Assembly: GCA_029168955.1 (NCBI GenBank)
Contig: JAPDOI010000149.1
Coordinates: forward strand, 1-64,000
Direction of reading: 5' to 3'
Length of the DNA: 64,000 nucleotides
From: Aplectana chamaeleonis
Taxonomy: Eukaryota > Nematoda > Chromadorea > Rhabditida > Cosmocercidae
Position 1 is the stretch's first letter. The number at the start of each line of letters is the position of its first letter. The notes under the pieces were generated by a model. That model searched no databases and had not been told where the DNA came from. It saw only the letters and a list, made by a program, of their open reading frames with translations. A program made the position numbers and the translations under genes. Below, piece by piece: positions 1 to 12,395 of the stretch.

Positions 1-105
1 GTTTGTTCGCGTTAATTCGGCGGCTCTACTGCATTTATGTCGCGGTATGTTGGCGACTTGGAGGTGGCGGTTTATTCGCGTTTAACATCCCATTTACTAC
101 CACCC
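1..105 (-). mobile_element. Terminal part of a TIR element with 3 bp CTG flank
   Basis: The terminus at 105 reads, on the minus strand, GGGTGGTAGTA followed by a TGTTAAACGCGAAT block. It matches both ends of the 2.84 kb element at 54216-57055, including the subterminal 'aaaccgccacctcc' and 'ataccgcgacata' motifs. The base triplet after the end is CTG, the same triplet that flanks the complete copy. Only the terminal 105 bp lie in the window; the rest is beyond the left edge. A 3 bp target duplication fits PIF/Harbinger but the family is inferred. Confidence 0.7.
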
Positions 106-441
106 CTGAGGTTTGTTTATGCAGCAGGTTTACCTTTTAACGTTTCATTGAAGTAAAATGTCTCTTACCGTTTTCAAATGGTAAGTATTAAAATTGTCAA
201 ATGGTTCAAAAACCAAAATTGAAAGTTCGAAGACAATGCTTTGCAAAAAAAGTTGGGTGTGAGAGGACGAGAGCACAGAACAGCGCTTATTGCATTTAAG
301 TGGAGAGAAGCTGAAAATGCAAATATCTGTAACTGGTAACAGCTTATGCTGTGTAATAAAATGCGCATGTTTTTGGAAGGGTTCGATTCTGCCACAAGTC
401 TACAATCCCTTACATGTCACTATAGTAGGATATTTGAGTCG

Positions 442-1708
442 AGCGTGGTCGATTCACTCAGTATACCAACTTTCACCGTCTAAGATGGAAGCTGAAGGGC
501 GCTACAGCATACGGGATCACGCCATTTTCAGGTGTGGTTCCGAATTCGGAAGTCGACAGTTATGAAAACCAGGAGTCATAGGAGTAGGACGCCGGAATCC
601 AGCGCAGTCGATTTTACCCTGGATACGAACTTTCACCTGTCTGAGATGAGCGCCGAAGACCGCCACGCAGAATTTAAAAAACTACGGACGCTACGGAATA
701 GAAGGCAATAAAACCTCTTCCAATTCCACTAACATAAATTAGGTTTTGTGCCGCAGTAACTTAAAGGCAGTGTCTACGGGCGATGAAAATGTGTTTCAGT
801 TTCTACTAGGAATGGGTAGTGGAGAGGCACACTGTAACGATAACGTCGAAAGAACTCATGAAAACGAGCTTGGGAAGAGCCCCAATAGAGCTCGAAGTTG
901 CCATTTTGAGCGCAAGGCAAACCCCAAAGCGCAGTGCCCGCCCTTCGACGTGAGCAAGTAAGAAACTCGAGATCGTGAGATGAGCGATGGTTTGCGATCA
1001 ATAGCCCCGTTCTTCCTTTATTCTCAACTTCTCTCTTTACTCAGGTCAGCTCGCATTAATCGGCTGCAAAAGACGGAAGTCACAAGCCTCGAACAACTCG
1101 TCCACCATGCTTCCCTAGCTCAATTTTTTGAGGGACTATAACTCCGTTCCCAGAAGGTATTGTATGACTATATACACATCATTGGAATCTCAGCATCGTG
1201 ACGGTTTTCAAGATATGAAAACAAAAGAATGGTTTTTATCAGAAACACTGCCTTTAAGTTCTAAATAAGGCACTTCCGGAAAAATCCTAGCTTTCAGAAA
1301 CTACGCTCTGAATCCTACCATTTAAGATTACTCCGCACCACTGGAGTAGTCCTTTGATGAACAATTTCCTGGTGCGGGTTCTGCAACATTTTTCGCGTTT
1401 TCTCAGTACTTAGGTGTAGGCCCAGCAGTGTGCCCTCAGTGGTACTTTAGAGAAGAACCCACCGCCAGTGAATTTTCTACGAAGGCTTTCTCCAGAGGTG
1501 CGGAAGGTTTTGAATGGTAGAGTATAAAATCTCCAGTTTCTTGAAGCTGTGATTTTCAAATATAAGCACTTAACATACAGCGCTCAAAAACCACCTTTTT
1601 TAAGGACTTTAATGTTTTTTTATCGTCTCCCGCCATCTAAACATGCCGCAGCCTTCGGCGTTTATCTTAGATGGTGAAAGTTCGTATGCAGAGTAAATCG
1701 ACCACGCT
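442..1708. repeat. Inverted repeat pair enclosing a MITE
   Basis: AGCGTGGTCGATT at 442-454, followed by a block resembling 'aactttcaccgtctaagat', recurs in reverse complement at about 1640-1708. A third, direct copy of the inner block lies at about 603-670. This could be the terminal repeat pair of a 1.27 kb non-autonomous transposon into which the MITE at 763-1255 inserted. No coding frame is convincing inside. No clear target duplication was found, so the element boundaries are tentative. Confidence 0.35.
763..1255 (-). mobile_element. MITE of the AAAGGCAGTG family (copy 1)
   Basis: Both ends carry AAAGGCAGTG and its complement, embedded in TTAAAGGCAG on the left and CTGCCTTTAA on the right. 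The interior, read on the minus strand, resembles the copies at 39167-39633 and 61938-62418. Shared features include a text on Gly-free 'ttgaaaacggtccca'-like sequence near one end and a 'cttctctctttactcaggtc' block near the other. It is about 493 bp, has no transposase, and is non-autonomous. Confidence 0.7.
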
Positions 1709-4589
1709 GGCCTCAAGTATCAGATCTCGTGATTCATAGAAATCATTTGCAGAGATCACTTAGCATTCAGTAGTCAAACTGCTTTGAACTTTTAACATGG
1801 AATATTTATATGTCTTGACTATTTTGGAGAAGACCTTTTACTTTACCCTAAACTTCACACAACTGAACTCTGTGACTTCGTGAATCAAGCAACCAGATTT
1901 TCAGTTAAATTGCTATGCAAATTTGGAAACTAATTGAAAAACTGCTCCTTGACGGTTTTCACTCACAAACAGGATGATACATTTCTGTCTTCCTTCAAAG
2001 AACAGACCCCCCCCTTCCACCCCCTCCGGAGCCCTGTGGGGGCCCTCACCCGCACCGAACCCTGCTCCACAGCTGTAGCTTGCCCACGCAGTTTTCATGC
2101 TCCCAGGCTAATTTCTAGTATGTAAAACCCAAGATTCTGGAATAGGAGCGACCTGTCACCCATTTCTAGCCTCCTTCTCCAAAAAATGAGCTTCTTCGCT
2201 CAATGTACGAACAAGCATCCTGAACACCGTCTGAAAAAGAAGACTAACTGCAGCAAAAACCAGCTGTTTTTCACATTTTTCTGGAATATCAGGAATCATT
2301 CCAAACCTTTTTTGGGTGGCTGCAACCTACTTCTTGCGCTCTTTTTTCAGTGCAATTTGAGCTAGTTTCGAGCTCAAATTGCTGAGACGTTCACTCTGAA
2401 CTGAGATTTCGAGAATTCAAAAAAATCTGGTGCGCGCGAAACCACAATTAGGAGGCCTTCTACTGCTATAAAAAGCAAATTGTCATTTAGGAGAATTTTG
2501 GAGCTCTTTTGAATACTTCGGTAACGCACTTGACTAGTAAGAAACACTCATATTCCACTTCTGAATGAAGCCTTCAAATGAGACGTATACAAACATCATT
2601 GCAGGCAGACTGACTCCCAGTTCGCACCTGGTCCCGTCTGTTTTTAGTGGAACCATACGAGTACTGACGGTGATTGGACTCTAAGGGAAATCAGAAGTTA
2701 CCGTATGATGAGTCTCGACTAGTGTTCTTTCTTCTCATTATTTATCGTCTCCTGGGAGGCAGAGCAATAAAAGACCTTCTATTGTTTCCAAAATGTTCAC
2801 ATCAGTTCCCTAACGGGTTAATTTTCCACTGAATTTCCCCCATATAATGAGAGGGGACTGTCCATCCGTTCGCCACGGAGAAAGTGTCGTGGTTTCGTCC
2901 TCTTCAGAGCCGAATCCCCGCAGAAATTTAACTCACCGCTGCCCTCACTCCTTCTTTATCACCACTAATGATTTGCTCTGAACGGCTATCTGGTGGTACA
3001 TAGTGTTTTCATAAACTCTGTTAGTAAAATGATAAATTTGGTGTCGTTTGACTATAAAGGGAGCGGCTCTTGTTTACAACACGAGTTATTACCATCGCGC
3101 CTAAGCGCAAGTGCGATTAAAAATGATTGAAGCTTGAAATTAATTTAATCATTCGCTTGTACTAGGAACACCACGCGTGAACAACAAAGAGCAAAGTGAG
3201 TCAAAAAGCACGACAGGAATCAAAAAGCACGACGAACAAAACATACAAGCAAAGAAAATGAAAAGACTGTGGGAAGCGACTGTGGGAACTAAGCAGTCTC
3301 TAAGCTTTTTGCAGGGTGGCAGACTTTAGCGAAGATTCAGCAGCAATGTCGAACTTGTGCGAGGATTCCCGCAGGACTGTTAGGAATTGAGTAGGTTTTC
3401 GCTAGATCTTCAAGGCTTGAAGTAAAGTGATACCCGATGGGATGTCTGATCTGCGCATGATCTCGGCTTTTATAAACAACCCAGTCACGGACGCTCTTGT
3501 CTTTACTTTGTCTCTTGTCTTTTTCATGCTTCTGCTCACAAAACAAGAATGAGAAAAGCTGGAACCACAAAGAGAGTGCATTAGAGAGTGCTACCCGTAC
3601 CATTTGGGTGGTGGTTGGCGAAACTAACTTTACTGCACGCGTGGTCTCTTGGGATCTGTTCTACCCATCTTGTACACTTCCCATGTGAGCACAGTCGACG
3701 TTCAAAGCATCCAGGACACTACAGGACGTTGTAGAGCCTTTACTCTAACTTTCTCTCTCTCTCTCTGGCGATGGGCAAAGGTGGGTGTTGTTTGCGCTCT
3801 CTTCCAGCCCATACACTACCAAGCTCCTGGAAATTTTTCTCTCTACTTTCAATCTCCTTTATCTGGAACACTGCATCGGGATTTTTCCCGAGAGAGCAAT
3901 AATCGTGCAGTCGCTCAACTGCTGGATCGTGCGATTGAGCTCAATAGCCATTTGCTGCAGAAGCTCTCAGCAGCTTGAGTTATATTCCTCTAAACTCACG
4001 TTATCCCGACATTGGGGGAGCAAGAGCTGCAGTTTGAGTGTTGCCAGAATTTCTGGTATTATATGATCTCTGCACTTTGGCCATTATTTGATGAACCAAC
4101 AGCCAGTCTCTGGCCAAACAACAGATTCCCTCAAACAAACAAGACTCAAGTGACAAACGTGTTAAGAAATGACTGACGAATTACTCCGTGATAACGGAGA
4201 AGTTGAGCTGGTATCAGAGCGTTGGTAGACCAGCCAGTCACGATAACCACACTAACTATAAGTGGGAAGGACTTTTAGCCGAAACTTATACCCTCGTAAG
4301 CGTCCCTGTCATAGTCTGCCAGAAACCGGACTTTACTATCCCTCTCCCGTCCCTGAGTGATCCTGCGTCGTTCCTAGTATGTCGGCTGAGCGCAAATCGA
4401 TTAGGCGGGCGCACTCCAGAGCGCACACTGCGGATGGCGCTGTCCAGCCGAAACTGGGGGATTTACCACCTCTCAATGAGCAATGTATTGTACACGTATC
4501 GACTCGGGCCGGACACGGACGGGACAGGGGGCGGACTAGGCGGGTGCACTCCGACCTGCATGGGGATAGTATTTCTAGTTTCAGTTCCG
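1709..4589. other. No gene recognised
   Basis: Open frames here are short, overlap on both strands and show no family motif. There are a C-rich stretch near 2009-2060, a (TC)n run near 3753-3765 and a short repeat of 'caaaaagcacgac' near 3210-3235. I see no splice-bounded exon that convinces me. Confidence 0.4.
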
Positions 4590-4591
4590 CA

Positions 4592-4738
4592 ATCGCGTTC
4601 AGTCCTCATTATCACAATCGTAGAAGCGAAGCGGTTGTTTTTAAAAAATCAACTATGAAAATGAAGAAATCTTTCTCCAGAACAACCGCTTCGTTTCCAC
4701 GATTGTGATGATGAGACTTTGCAGACTGAACGCGAGTG
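4592..4738. repeat. Imperfect inverted repeat (hairpin)
   Basis: GCGTTCAGTC followed by 'ctcattatcacaatcg' and an 'aagcggttgtt' block (about 4592-4652) reappears in reverse complement at about 4674-4738, with a roughly 25 bp spacer. It could be a small foldback element. A separate direct repeat, 'acgtatcgac' preceded by a CAATGTATTG-like block, flanks it at about 4482-4504 and 4766-4788. Confidence 0.55.
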
Positions 4739-4924
4739 GGGAACACGCAGATTGTAAGTGCGCAATGCATTGCATACGTATCGACCTTTGGTGGCTACCA
4801 GCTTATCGACCGACCATGACGAGGGCCTAATCAACATCGAAGTGAAAAAGATCTCTTGTAAAGTCAACATCGTAGTTTGGCTAGATTAATAAAAACCCCT
4901 AACGGGAACCGCATGGCATCTCAG

Positions 4925-5165
4925 TGCAGTAACGCCGGCTGAGGGGAGCAGGCAATACCGGCTGACTAAACATTGTACTCGAGCAAGCCCCGGCGGTATT
5001 CACGGCCCCCTCAGCCCGGGTGTAAGTATGGTGGAGCGCTCAGCCGGCAAGTGGTGGCCCCCTCTCACACCCGCGTTCACTGCTCCCCTCAGCCGGTAAA
5101 TGGCTGCCCCTCAGCCCGTATTCACTGCCCACCCTCAGCCGGTAATTGGAGGAGTCCGCTCTGCC
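4925..5165. repeat. GC-rich degenerate tandem repeat (CAGCCGGTAA type)
   Basis: A motif close to CCTCAGCCGGTAA recurs every 25-40 bp with C-rich spacers. The same array resumes at 5480-5790 after about 310 bp of other sequence. Open frames across it, rich in Pro, Arg and Cys, follow the repeat and are not taken as genes. Confidence 0.6.
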
Positions 5166-5479
5166 GGTAATAGTTGCTTACCACGTGAATGATATCGATC
5201 TGCAAAGAGTAGATAAAGCCCCCTAGTAGGCTCTTCCCTATTCCCCAGCAAGTTTGAGGCTTGCGTTTGGCATTTCTGAAGCGGCAAGCGCTTACCTTGC
5301 TTCAAGAAAATCATGGACTGACCTGCTGTCACGTCCCCACGATCACAACGAACCGTAAGGGGTGGAGAGGTCAATGATCCGCATACCGTGTGGATGACCA
5401 CCCGTTCGAATGCCAGCACCCGAATCAGCTCCGAAGCCCATTTCGCCCGCGCCGTACATGAGCCTGGTTCGCTTTGTAG

Positions 5480-5790
5480 TGTCTGCCCGATCAGCCGGGT
5501 GATATGCTCCCGCCATTGATTAATGTCTGCTCACCGCTCAGCCTGTAAAGCCATGCCCCTCAGCCGGTAACCACTGCTATGTCTGCCCGATCAGCCGGGG
5601 TGACATGCTCCGCCGTGGATTTATGTCCGCCCGCTGACCCGGTAAAGCCATGCCCTCAGCCGGTAAAACGCATGCCGCGCCCGCTCCAGCCGGCAAGACG
5701 CTCCCGGCCCCAAAATAAAGCCTGCTCCGCTCGGCCGGCGACCCTACTTCTCCACGCCACTCAGCCGGTGTTATTATCTGAGATGAGTGG
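5480..5790. repeat. Second block of the CAGCCGGTAA-type tandem repeat
   Basis: TCAGCCGG occurs repeatedly (for example near 5490, 5537, 5563, 5594, 5658, 5734 and 5762), each followed by GTAA, GTGA or a close variant. This is the same family as 4925-5165. The intervening 5166-5479 has no recognisable gene. Confidence 0.6.
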
Positions 5791-8229
5791 ATATTGCTCA
5801 CTTTCGACCGATCCTCCAGTATCGTGCGCCAATAAAGAAATTTCTACAATAGATCGTCTGAGAAATACATACTTCTACAAGTTTTGTATATTTATAGACC
5901 GGTCGAAGATCATGTCGGAAATCCCGTAGGTGAGCAAAATATTAGCGCGAAAGCTAACTATAAATGAAACAACGGTGTTCAGGTCGTGGAAGACAGTAGT
6001 GACGTTCTCGGTGTGGTTCTGAAATGGCTCCAAAGTAGCAGAAAACTGCCACTTCGGGGGTGTCTGTATATTTACGAAAAGGAGTTACAAATTATTCCAC
6101 TCTGCAAAGAAGGACATATTTCCCTAGTTGTTTGCTTGATAATCCTTCACAATCAAGTAGACAGCGACGTGCACATCATTCCATGTCAACAAATGTTAAC
6201 ACACTTCGCGAAATTTAAGTCTCATCTCTATTGATAGCAAGTTGAAAATCTGCATAGTAATTGTTTTCAATTCTACGAATCTACTCTAATTTTATCAGAA
6301 TAATGTTATTGTCTTTTTCTTTCTTCCGGAGTCAACAGTCGTTGTTGTTGATACAGAGCCTGATCTTGATTCAGGCGAGGTCAGTTTCTTCGGCGAGAGA
6401 AATCTGAAAACCTCCAGACTGCCACCTGCGTCACCATACCCAATCCTTTTTGTGGAATTCTTGTTACCTACTTCCCGTATCCTCCTGAATGTTTCTGGAT
6501 ACGCACCCATTGAGATATCGACATGTGATCAGCCTCTCCCGAAGAAATAAAGGTTTGACCGCTCGAGGAGCTTCTGTCTATCGAGAGCTCTACACCATGA
6601 TTGAAACTGATAGCCTCATCACGACATCCATGACACACCAGGAGAGAGTACATTAATATGTTCAATCTTTTCAATGCTGGAATCGTGTGAAGTTAGCTTT
6701 ATCATCTGGAGTCAAAGCACTATTCAGCTAGAAACTTTCACACTGGTGCTTTCTGAAACTGGTTACGAGCTAGCAGAAAAGGATAAAGACCGGAAATACA
6801 AAGTTCCAGTCCCCAGAGGACAACCTTCCTCGGAAGTTAGGATCTGAAAAAGAGTTGGCCATTAAAATATGATTTTTGAAACATTTTTGGACCTTTGTTA
6901 TGAAGTTAGCCATCGCCCGCACTCACGATAACTCTGTGAAACAAGTTCAAAGGACAGCATTTGCGAAGCATTCCCTAATAGCGAAAAAAGTCTCACCCAG
7001 ATATGATAAACGCTGTAGACATTATCTTCGAGACTCAGAGGAGATTTTCGCGGGCTGCACAAAACAATCATTAGGAATGTGTGTACGAAAATTTATTGCA
7101 AAAGTGTTCAAAATGAGACTCCTATACTCGAAACGGCTGCAAAAGTTGTCGGTCGAATACGTATTACATAATACGTATACTACACGGTAGAAATACACGT
7201 TAGAACTACGTATAACAAACATTGCACAAACAGAAACCCTGACTTAGAATATCAAAATTTTCCTACACTAAATATTGAATGTAAACAAGAACTATTCATA
7301 CATTCACTACAAGAAAGTTACGCACACAAGAAGCAGTCCCTCAAAAAATTTTACTTTGGAGCAGTGCCAGTAAAATAATATTACTTGTCCACTCCTATGA
7401 TTAACGGGTCCTTTCCCTGATGACGAATCATAGATGCTGATTCTCACTAGAACATCGGGAGTCGAGTAAGTCTATGCGGTCCCCTCTTGTGAAGAACCTC
7501 GAACCAGAAATTTTCTTCTCTCATCAAAGCCGAATGCCCTCTGTCTCCATACATTTCCAATGTTTCATTCATGACAATGGAGGGATTCATAGGTGCGAAA
7601 GTGTGAGAAGTTTGTTTCGACAACAAACACAATTGGCAAGGATTGCAGTCATATTCTCAGGCAGGATAAATGCCGAGGAATCTCTCGTGAGCTTTCAATT
7701 TTGATTATCACCAGTAGCGAAAGGGTGCGCCTCAGTGAAATAGAAATGGTGATAAGGATGTCCTGGAGCAAAAGCGTCCGATCCATGCGGAGACATTCCA
7801 AATCAAGAGCTTACTAAAAACGCCCTAAACTTCGCCGCTCCCCACCCCTTATTAACCATAAGGTGACGGCAAATGATGAGCCGGCATTGCCGGCCTTCTT
7901 TCGGGAGCAACCAATAACCAAATTGAGTAAGTTCGCTGCAGTCAGAGATTGTTGGACGAATTGCCAGTCTACCCGCCCACCGCGCGCATTTGCCACGCGG
8001 CCAGCGCACCAAAAATGCGACGTGGCCAGCACAGCGACAAGCGACGCAAGCGGCACACAGGCTCTTGGCGTGGCACATGCGGAGCCGCCGGATTGTCGAG
8101 CCTTCACCGGAGGCCACCAACGGTTATGCGAGGTGTCTGGCGGATAGGCGGGGGTCAAGAATTCAGAATTTCGATAATTTAATCGGCGACGATGTTGACA
8201 TCTGAGTCCAGCTTCAAAACTGCCTCCTA
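5791..8229. other. No gene recognised; weak open frames only
   Basis: Short frames occur at 5983-6234 (+), 6295-6674 (-) and 7447-7632 (-). The last encodes a non-repetitive peptide with GHSALM and ENFWFEVL, but no family is recognised and no good splice sites bound it. At 7160-7200 there is a palindromic 'tacgtattacataatacgta'-like stretch. Confidence 0.35.
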
Positions 8230-8345
8230 TACATTTGTTAGATTTGACTCCCTCTAATAATGCGGCTGATCTCGGTTGACATGTGATGCGCTGAGGAGCA
8301 AACACAGTGACTGACTGACATGTCCCTTTAGGCATAATACATATA
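8230..8345 (-). repeat. Interspersed repeat shared with 25098-25195
   Basis: Read on the minus strand, this segment contains a GTCAGTCAGTCAC tract, 'tttgctcctcagcgcatc' and 'tgtcaaccga'. The plus-strand segment at 25098-25195 has the same motifs in the same order. The two copies are diverged and in opposite orientation. It is a family of unknown type; see the Helitron-like possibility noted for the 25.1 kb copy. Confidence 0.5.
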
Positions 8346-8567
8346 TCGGCATACTGCCTATGTGAACACCTCAGAATCATTAGATCTTTTTTATGAAATC
8401 GAAATCGCTACTGTTTAAATAGTTGTTTTCGCGTCAACATTATATATGGATAGCACCCTCGCCAAGTGCCCGATGTATCGCGTTTTCGATGAGATAAACC
8501 CAGCATCGTATGTTTGCAGCCCGTTAGAGTTTAACGCAGAGCTATATCCCTTCTGGTCAAGAAACAT

Positions 8568-8730
8568 GGGTGGTGGCCATCGTGTATCAACGCCCCTGAG
8601 GAGGCGGGAGAAACGGGGGAGGAGCGAGGTTCCTGATCGGGCTAGCCCCGCGTTGCGTCCAATCAGGAACCTCGCTCCTCCCCTTTGCTCCCGCTTCCGC
8701 ACGGGGGTTGATACACGATGGCCACCACCC
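8568..8730. mobile_element. 163 bp foldback MITE with 9 bp target duplication
   Basis: The element begins GGGTGGTGGCCATCGTG and ends with its complement. The arms pair almost throughout, including 'gaggagcgaggttcctgat' against 'atcaggaacctcgctcctc', leaving only a short GC-rich loop. It is flanked on both sides by AAGAAACAT (8559-8567 and 8731-8739). A 9 bp duplication is typical of Mutator-like elements. There is no coding capacity, so it would depend on an enzyme encoded elsewhere. Confidence 0.85.
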
Positions 8731-8739
8731 AAGAAACAT

Positions 8740-9513
8740 TTGTGTGACCGTGTCCCTGGCGCTCCCTCCAATCAGGCCTTCGCAAATCACTACCTTTTAA
8801 GAGGGATTAGTTTTAAAAATGACCACTCACAACCTAGTATCGGCAAAATCTTTTCCAAAACTTACGTTACGAATCTGTCCAGCTTGCTAGTGTTGCTTTC
8901 CGTAGGTTGTCTGCTGAACAGTCTTGAAGGCCGCTGGTGAAGGGGGCGATGAGAATAACTCCGATCAGACTAGGTGGATTAGAGGCGGCTATATCGGTCA
9001 CTGCTGCGGTACCAAGACTATATCCCAGCAGTACGATCTGAATATCATGAGATCTGAAAGCGTTCCTGAAAAGCTCTTTCGAATTTCGCCAATAGCGAAC
9101 TGTAGCGCTGCATCCCTTTCATTGCCGAATCAGGTTGTTAATCAAAAATGCAGTTGTGAAAGATATGTATGCAGCCCGACTACTCGCTCTCTGCAAAGTT
9201 CAAAGCACGTATTTCTTCAGGCAGCGTCCATACGTCGCGAAAACGCATGCTCTCACTATTCCACGCTCCTCAACGCTCCTCAGGGTGGCGTTAAGTTTTT
9301 GCAGGGCGACGCGATGGCACTTGCCAGTGCGACGCGAAGTCGCGTCGCGCAGGTATTTATGTGTGAACACTGCGCGAACGCTGGACGACTACGCGCAATC
9401 GCGTACGGACGAAATTTCTCGTAAACAATCAATGGCATTTTTTTGCAGCAGTACCAGTTTTTCCATGTTCGTTCATGTGCAAGTGATCCTCGATATGCTT
9501 ATTTTACTCCTTC
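8740..9513. other. No gene recognised
   Basis: This is AT- and GC-mixed sequence with overlapping short frames. From about 9300 to 9420 there are repeated CGCGACGCG-like words ('gacgcgaagtcgcgtcgcgc'). Similar words recur at 10020-10200 on the far side of the next MITE, suggesting an older element split by it. Confidence 0.35.
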
Positions 9514-9962
9514 AAAGGCAGTGTTCACGATAAATTTCACTTTAGAATCTCCACGGTTTACGAAAGGACTGGTACCCTACATAGCAAGCATGCTGAAAAA
9601 GGACACGAAAGACGCGTTTTCGAGCCAAGATAGGTCCTCCCTTGTTTACGATTATTGTTTAGCGTGGAGGATTTGACCGCTATGAAGGATGATAGCATTG
9701 AATGCAATCAAGCGATCAGCTCACTTATCAGCACTTCCTTGACTTGATCATTCCTGTAATCTGAATATTCATTTGTCCATTCCGAGGGCGGATCTGGGGC
9801 ACCAGGCGTGTCTGGGGCACCAAAACGCTTGTTTGCGGCCGTTATTTTGCTGCTCCTGGCTCGTTTTCTACCGTTCTTTTGACACTGGGAGCCTTGGATA
9901 CTTCTCGCCTATCATTTCACTGTGGAAAGTCAACGATGATGATCATCGTGAACGCTGCCTTT
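9514..9962. mobile_element. MITE of the AAAGGCAGTG family (copy 2)
   Basis: The left end is AAAGGCAGTGTTCACGATAA. The right end reads, in reverse complement, AAAGGCAGCGTTCACGATGA. The interior (about 450 bp) differs from the copy-1 type, so this is a second subfamily sharing the termini. Left and right flanks are TTC and AAT, so a clean target duplication is not visible. Confidence 0.65.
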
Positions 9963-10944
9963 AATTGCTTGGTTTGGTTGTGTTGACGGAAAAATTTAGA
10001 AGAAAAGCGGCAAGTAGATTGCCGTTGCGCGTCACTGCAAGGCGACGCGATTGACGTGGCGCGAACGCGAATTGCGCGTCATTTCAAATGTATCGCGCCT
10101 CTCCACCGTGAACACCTGGCGACGACGCGAAGCCACTTCGGCTTGATCGATACGTAGGCTGATTATATTTTAGCGTCGCGCCGCGACTGAACTCTAAACG
10201 CCGCTCAACGCTGACTGACGGCCGTACACGCAATTGAGCACAGGCAAACACCTCGTGTTCGAGAGATTGATGACTTCTGGTCGAGTGATCAACTAGTGGA
10301 GTCAACTCGTTGGCATTTGTCACATTTTGTGACAGCTGTGGTGGAACAGTAAGATACTAGGGCACTAGTTTTTGGAATTAGGCTGTAGTTATAGTTATGT
10401 ACAGTTCTATTGCGTTCGCGTAAGGCAAGCGGTAAAAAGACACGTAAAGCAGTTTGATATTGCGCAAAGAACAACACACATGTGAAAATCCATAAAACTA
10501 CACAACGTATGGTAAGGCAGAATATGAAAGCACAGTGAAACGGTCGAACACAGAAAACTCAAGACACTGAAAAAGTTTGCACATACTCCTACTGAACTGA
10601 GAAAAGGTCATGCTGGCACTTGGATTATTTTTTGTAGCTTTGATGTTCAAAGGCTCAATGTTTTACTAATGAAGCAATAATTTTGACTCCTCCTGCTTCC
10701 TTCATGAAAAGGTCGTGAGCGTGTGAGAACGAGCGGGCATAGGGGAGCGAAAGCGAGCGCATGCATAGGTGAGCGAAAGCGAGCGCATGGCGAATCGCGT
10801 ATAAACGATCAGCTCCGATTCTACATAATCTCGCGCTCTCGCAAGGTATGCACGTTGTCTCCTAAGTGCCAAAAGTTTGAAGGAAGTGCTTACGATGACC
10901 ACTCTCGGTGACTCTGAACGCTAAAATGATAAGAGAGGAGGAAA
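9963..10944. other. No gene; small tandem duplication at 10739-10790
   Basis: The sequence 'gagcgaaagcgagcgcatg' occurs twice in direct succession near 10746-10788. CGCG-rich words at 10020-10200 resemble 9300-9420. The remainder shows no coding evidence. Confidence 0.4.
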
Positions 10945-11250
10945 CTATCTCAGACACTCGTGGCGTCCAACGGGTGGTCAACAAGCAATCACCTCACAGC
11001 GTGCTTCCCCACGACCGCTGAAGAGGGGCGGGACTGCTCCCCTAGAGTTGTCTGTAACCCCACTCAAGTTGTCCGTCGCTCCCCTTGAGTTGTCCGTCGA
11101 CCACCCGACGACCTGTAGTTGGACACTAGTCGACCGTTAGTTGGATACCTGTCGACCGGTAATTGGACACCTGTCGACCGGTAGTCAGATACCTGTCGAC
11201 CGTTTATGGCATACCTGTCGACCGGAAGTTGGACACCTGTAGACCTCGAA
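10945..11250 (-). repeat. Repeat with ~25 bp GTCGACC-containing tandem units
   Basis: From about 11100 to 11247 a unit close to CCTGTCGACCGGTAGTTGGA repeats about six times. At 10950-10980 the reverse complement of 'caaccacccgttggacgcc' is present, followed by 'acgagtgtctgagat' on that strand. The same two blocks occur on the plus strand at 14365-14560, so both are copies of one dispersed element. Confidence 0.6.
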
Positions 11251-11774
11251 GATGAATGCCGCTGGCTCTTTAAATTCGCCGCGTTGCGGCAAAAATTTTC
11301 AAATGCTGGTAAAACACTTACAGTAACGAAATTTTATCTAATCATTGATCAACATTTAACCAATTCAAGGTAGGATAAGAACTCCTGATCTCAAATAACG
11401 ACTGTCAATACCCAAGTATGAGATAACAAGACAACATTATGACGGATGATGAACGATATTACCGAATAGTTTCCAAATAACGAAATAACAAGAAATAAGA
11501 CCTAACGTGCACATTGTACCGGCAAAAATATGTTACTGTTTTATGAAAGCCTCAGTTCAGTCCATTTGTGGTGCTATAATGAAATGAGCCAAAAACTTCA
11601 ACTTTTTCCAGGTTATTTTTGATCGACTGACTTACTTCATCAGAAATGCTACATGTTTATTCACATATATGCAAATATCTATTGATTGGACCTTGAGGGC
11701 ACACTCTAACCCCGACATCGATTTTCGTTTTCTGCTCATCTTGAGGAAAAATTCCACGCTGATCATTATGATGT
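11251..11774. other. No gene recognised
   Basis: This is AT-rich unique-looking sequence leading into the microsatellite. No open frame with family motifs was seen. Confidence 0.4.
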
Positions 11775-11777
11775 CTT

Positions 11778-12395
11778 CACCCACACCTGCCACACCCTCC
11801 ACCCACACTCCACACCACACCTCCTGCCACACCCACCTCCACCTGCCTCACCCACCACACCCACACCACACCCACACCTGCACCACCACACACACCCACA
11901 CCCACCACCACACCCACACCCACACCCACACCCACACCACCACACCCACACCCACACCCACACCCACACCCACACCACACCCACACCCACACCCACACCC
12001 ACACCCACACCCACACCCACACCCACACCACACCCACACCCACACCCACACCCACACCCACACCCACACCCACACCCACACCCCACACCCACACCTACCC
12101 ACACCTACACCCACACCCACACCACACCCACACCCACACCACACCCACACCCACACCCACACCCACACACCCACACCCACACCACACCCACACCCACACC
12201 CACACCCACACACCACACCCACACCCACACCCACACCCACACCACACCCACACCCACACCCACACCACATACACCCACATACACCCACACCCTGCACCCA
12301 CACCCACATATATACCACCCATATATACACCCACACCTCACCCACCCACATATATATACAATACCCACCCATACACCCACACCCACATATATAAG
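11778..12395. repeat. Large CCCACA-type microsatellite
   Basis: About 600 bp are nearly pure CACACC/CCCACA hexamers, with pentamer slips (CACCACAC) and a more degenerate right end that mixes in ATAT and TACA. The strand is strongly C/A-biased. Long Thr-His-Pro frames on one strand and Val-Cys-Gly-Trp frames on the other are products of the repeat. The motif is not the common nematode telomere repeat TTAGGC. Confidence 0.95.

Noticed and set aside
5390..5430. tRNA-like B box (GTTCGAATGCC)
   Set aside because: No matching A box or cloverleaf within the required distance.
5930..5982. A 53 bp GTGAGC...TTCAG intron joining frames at 5840-5929 and 5983-6234
   Set aside because: The left frame ends in TAG exactly at the donor, and the other two phases hit stops soon after the acceptor.
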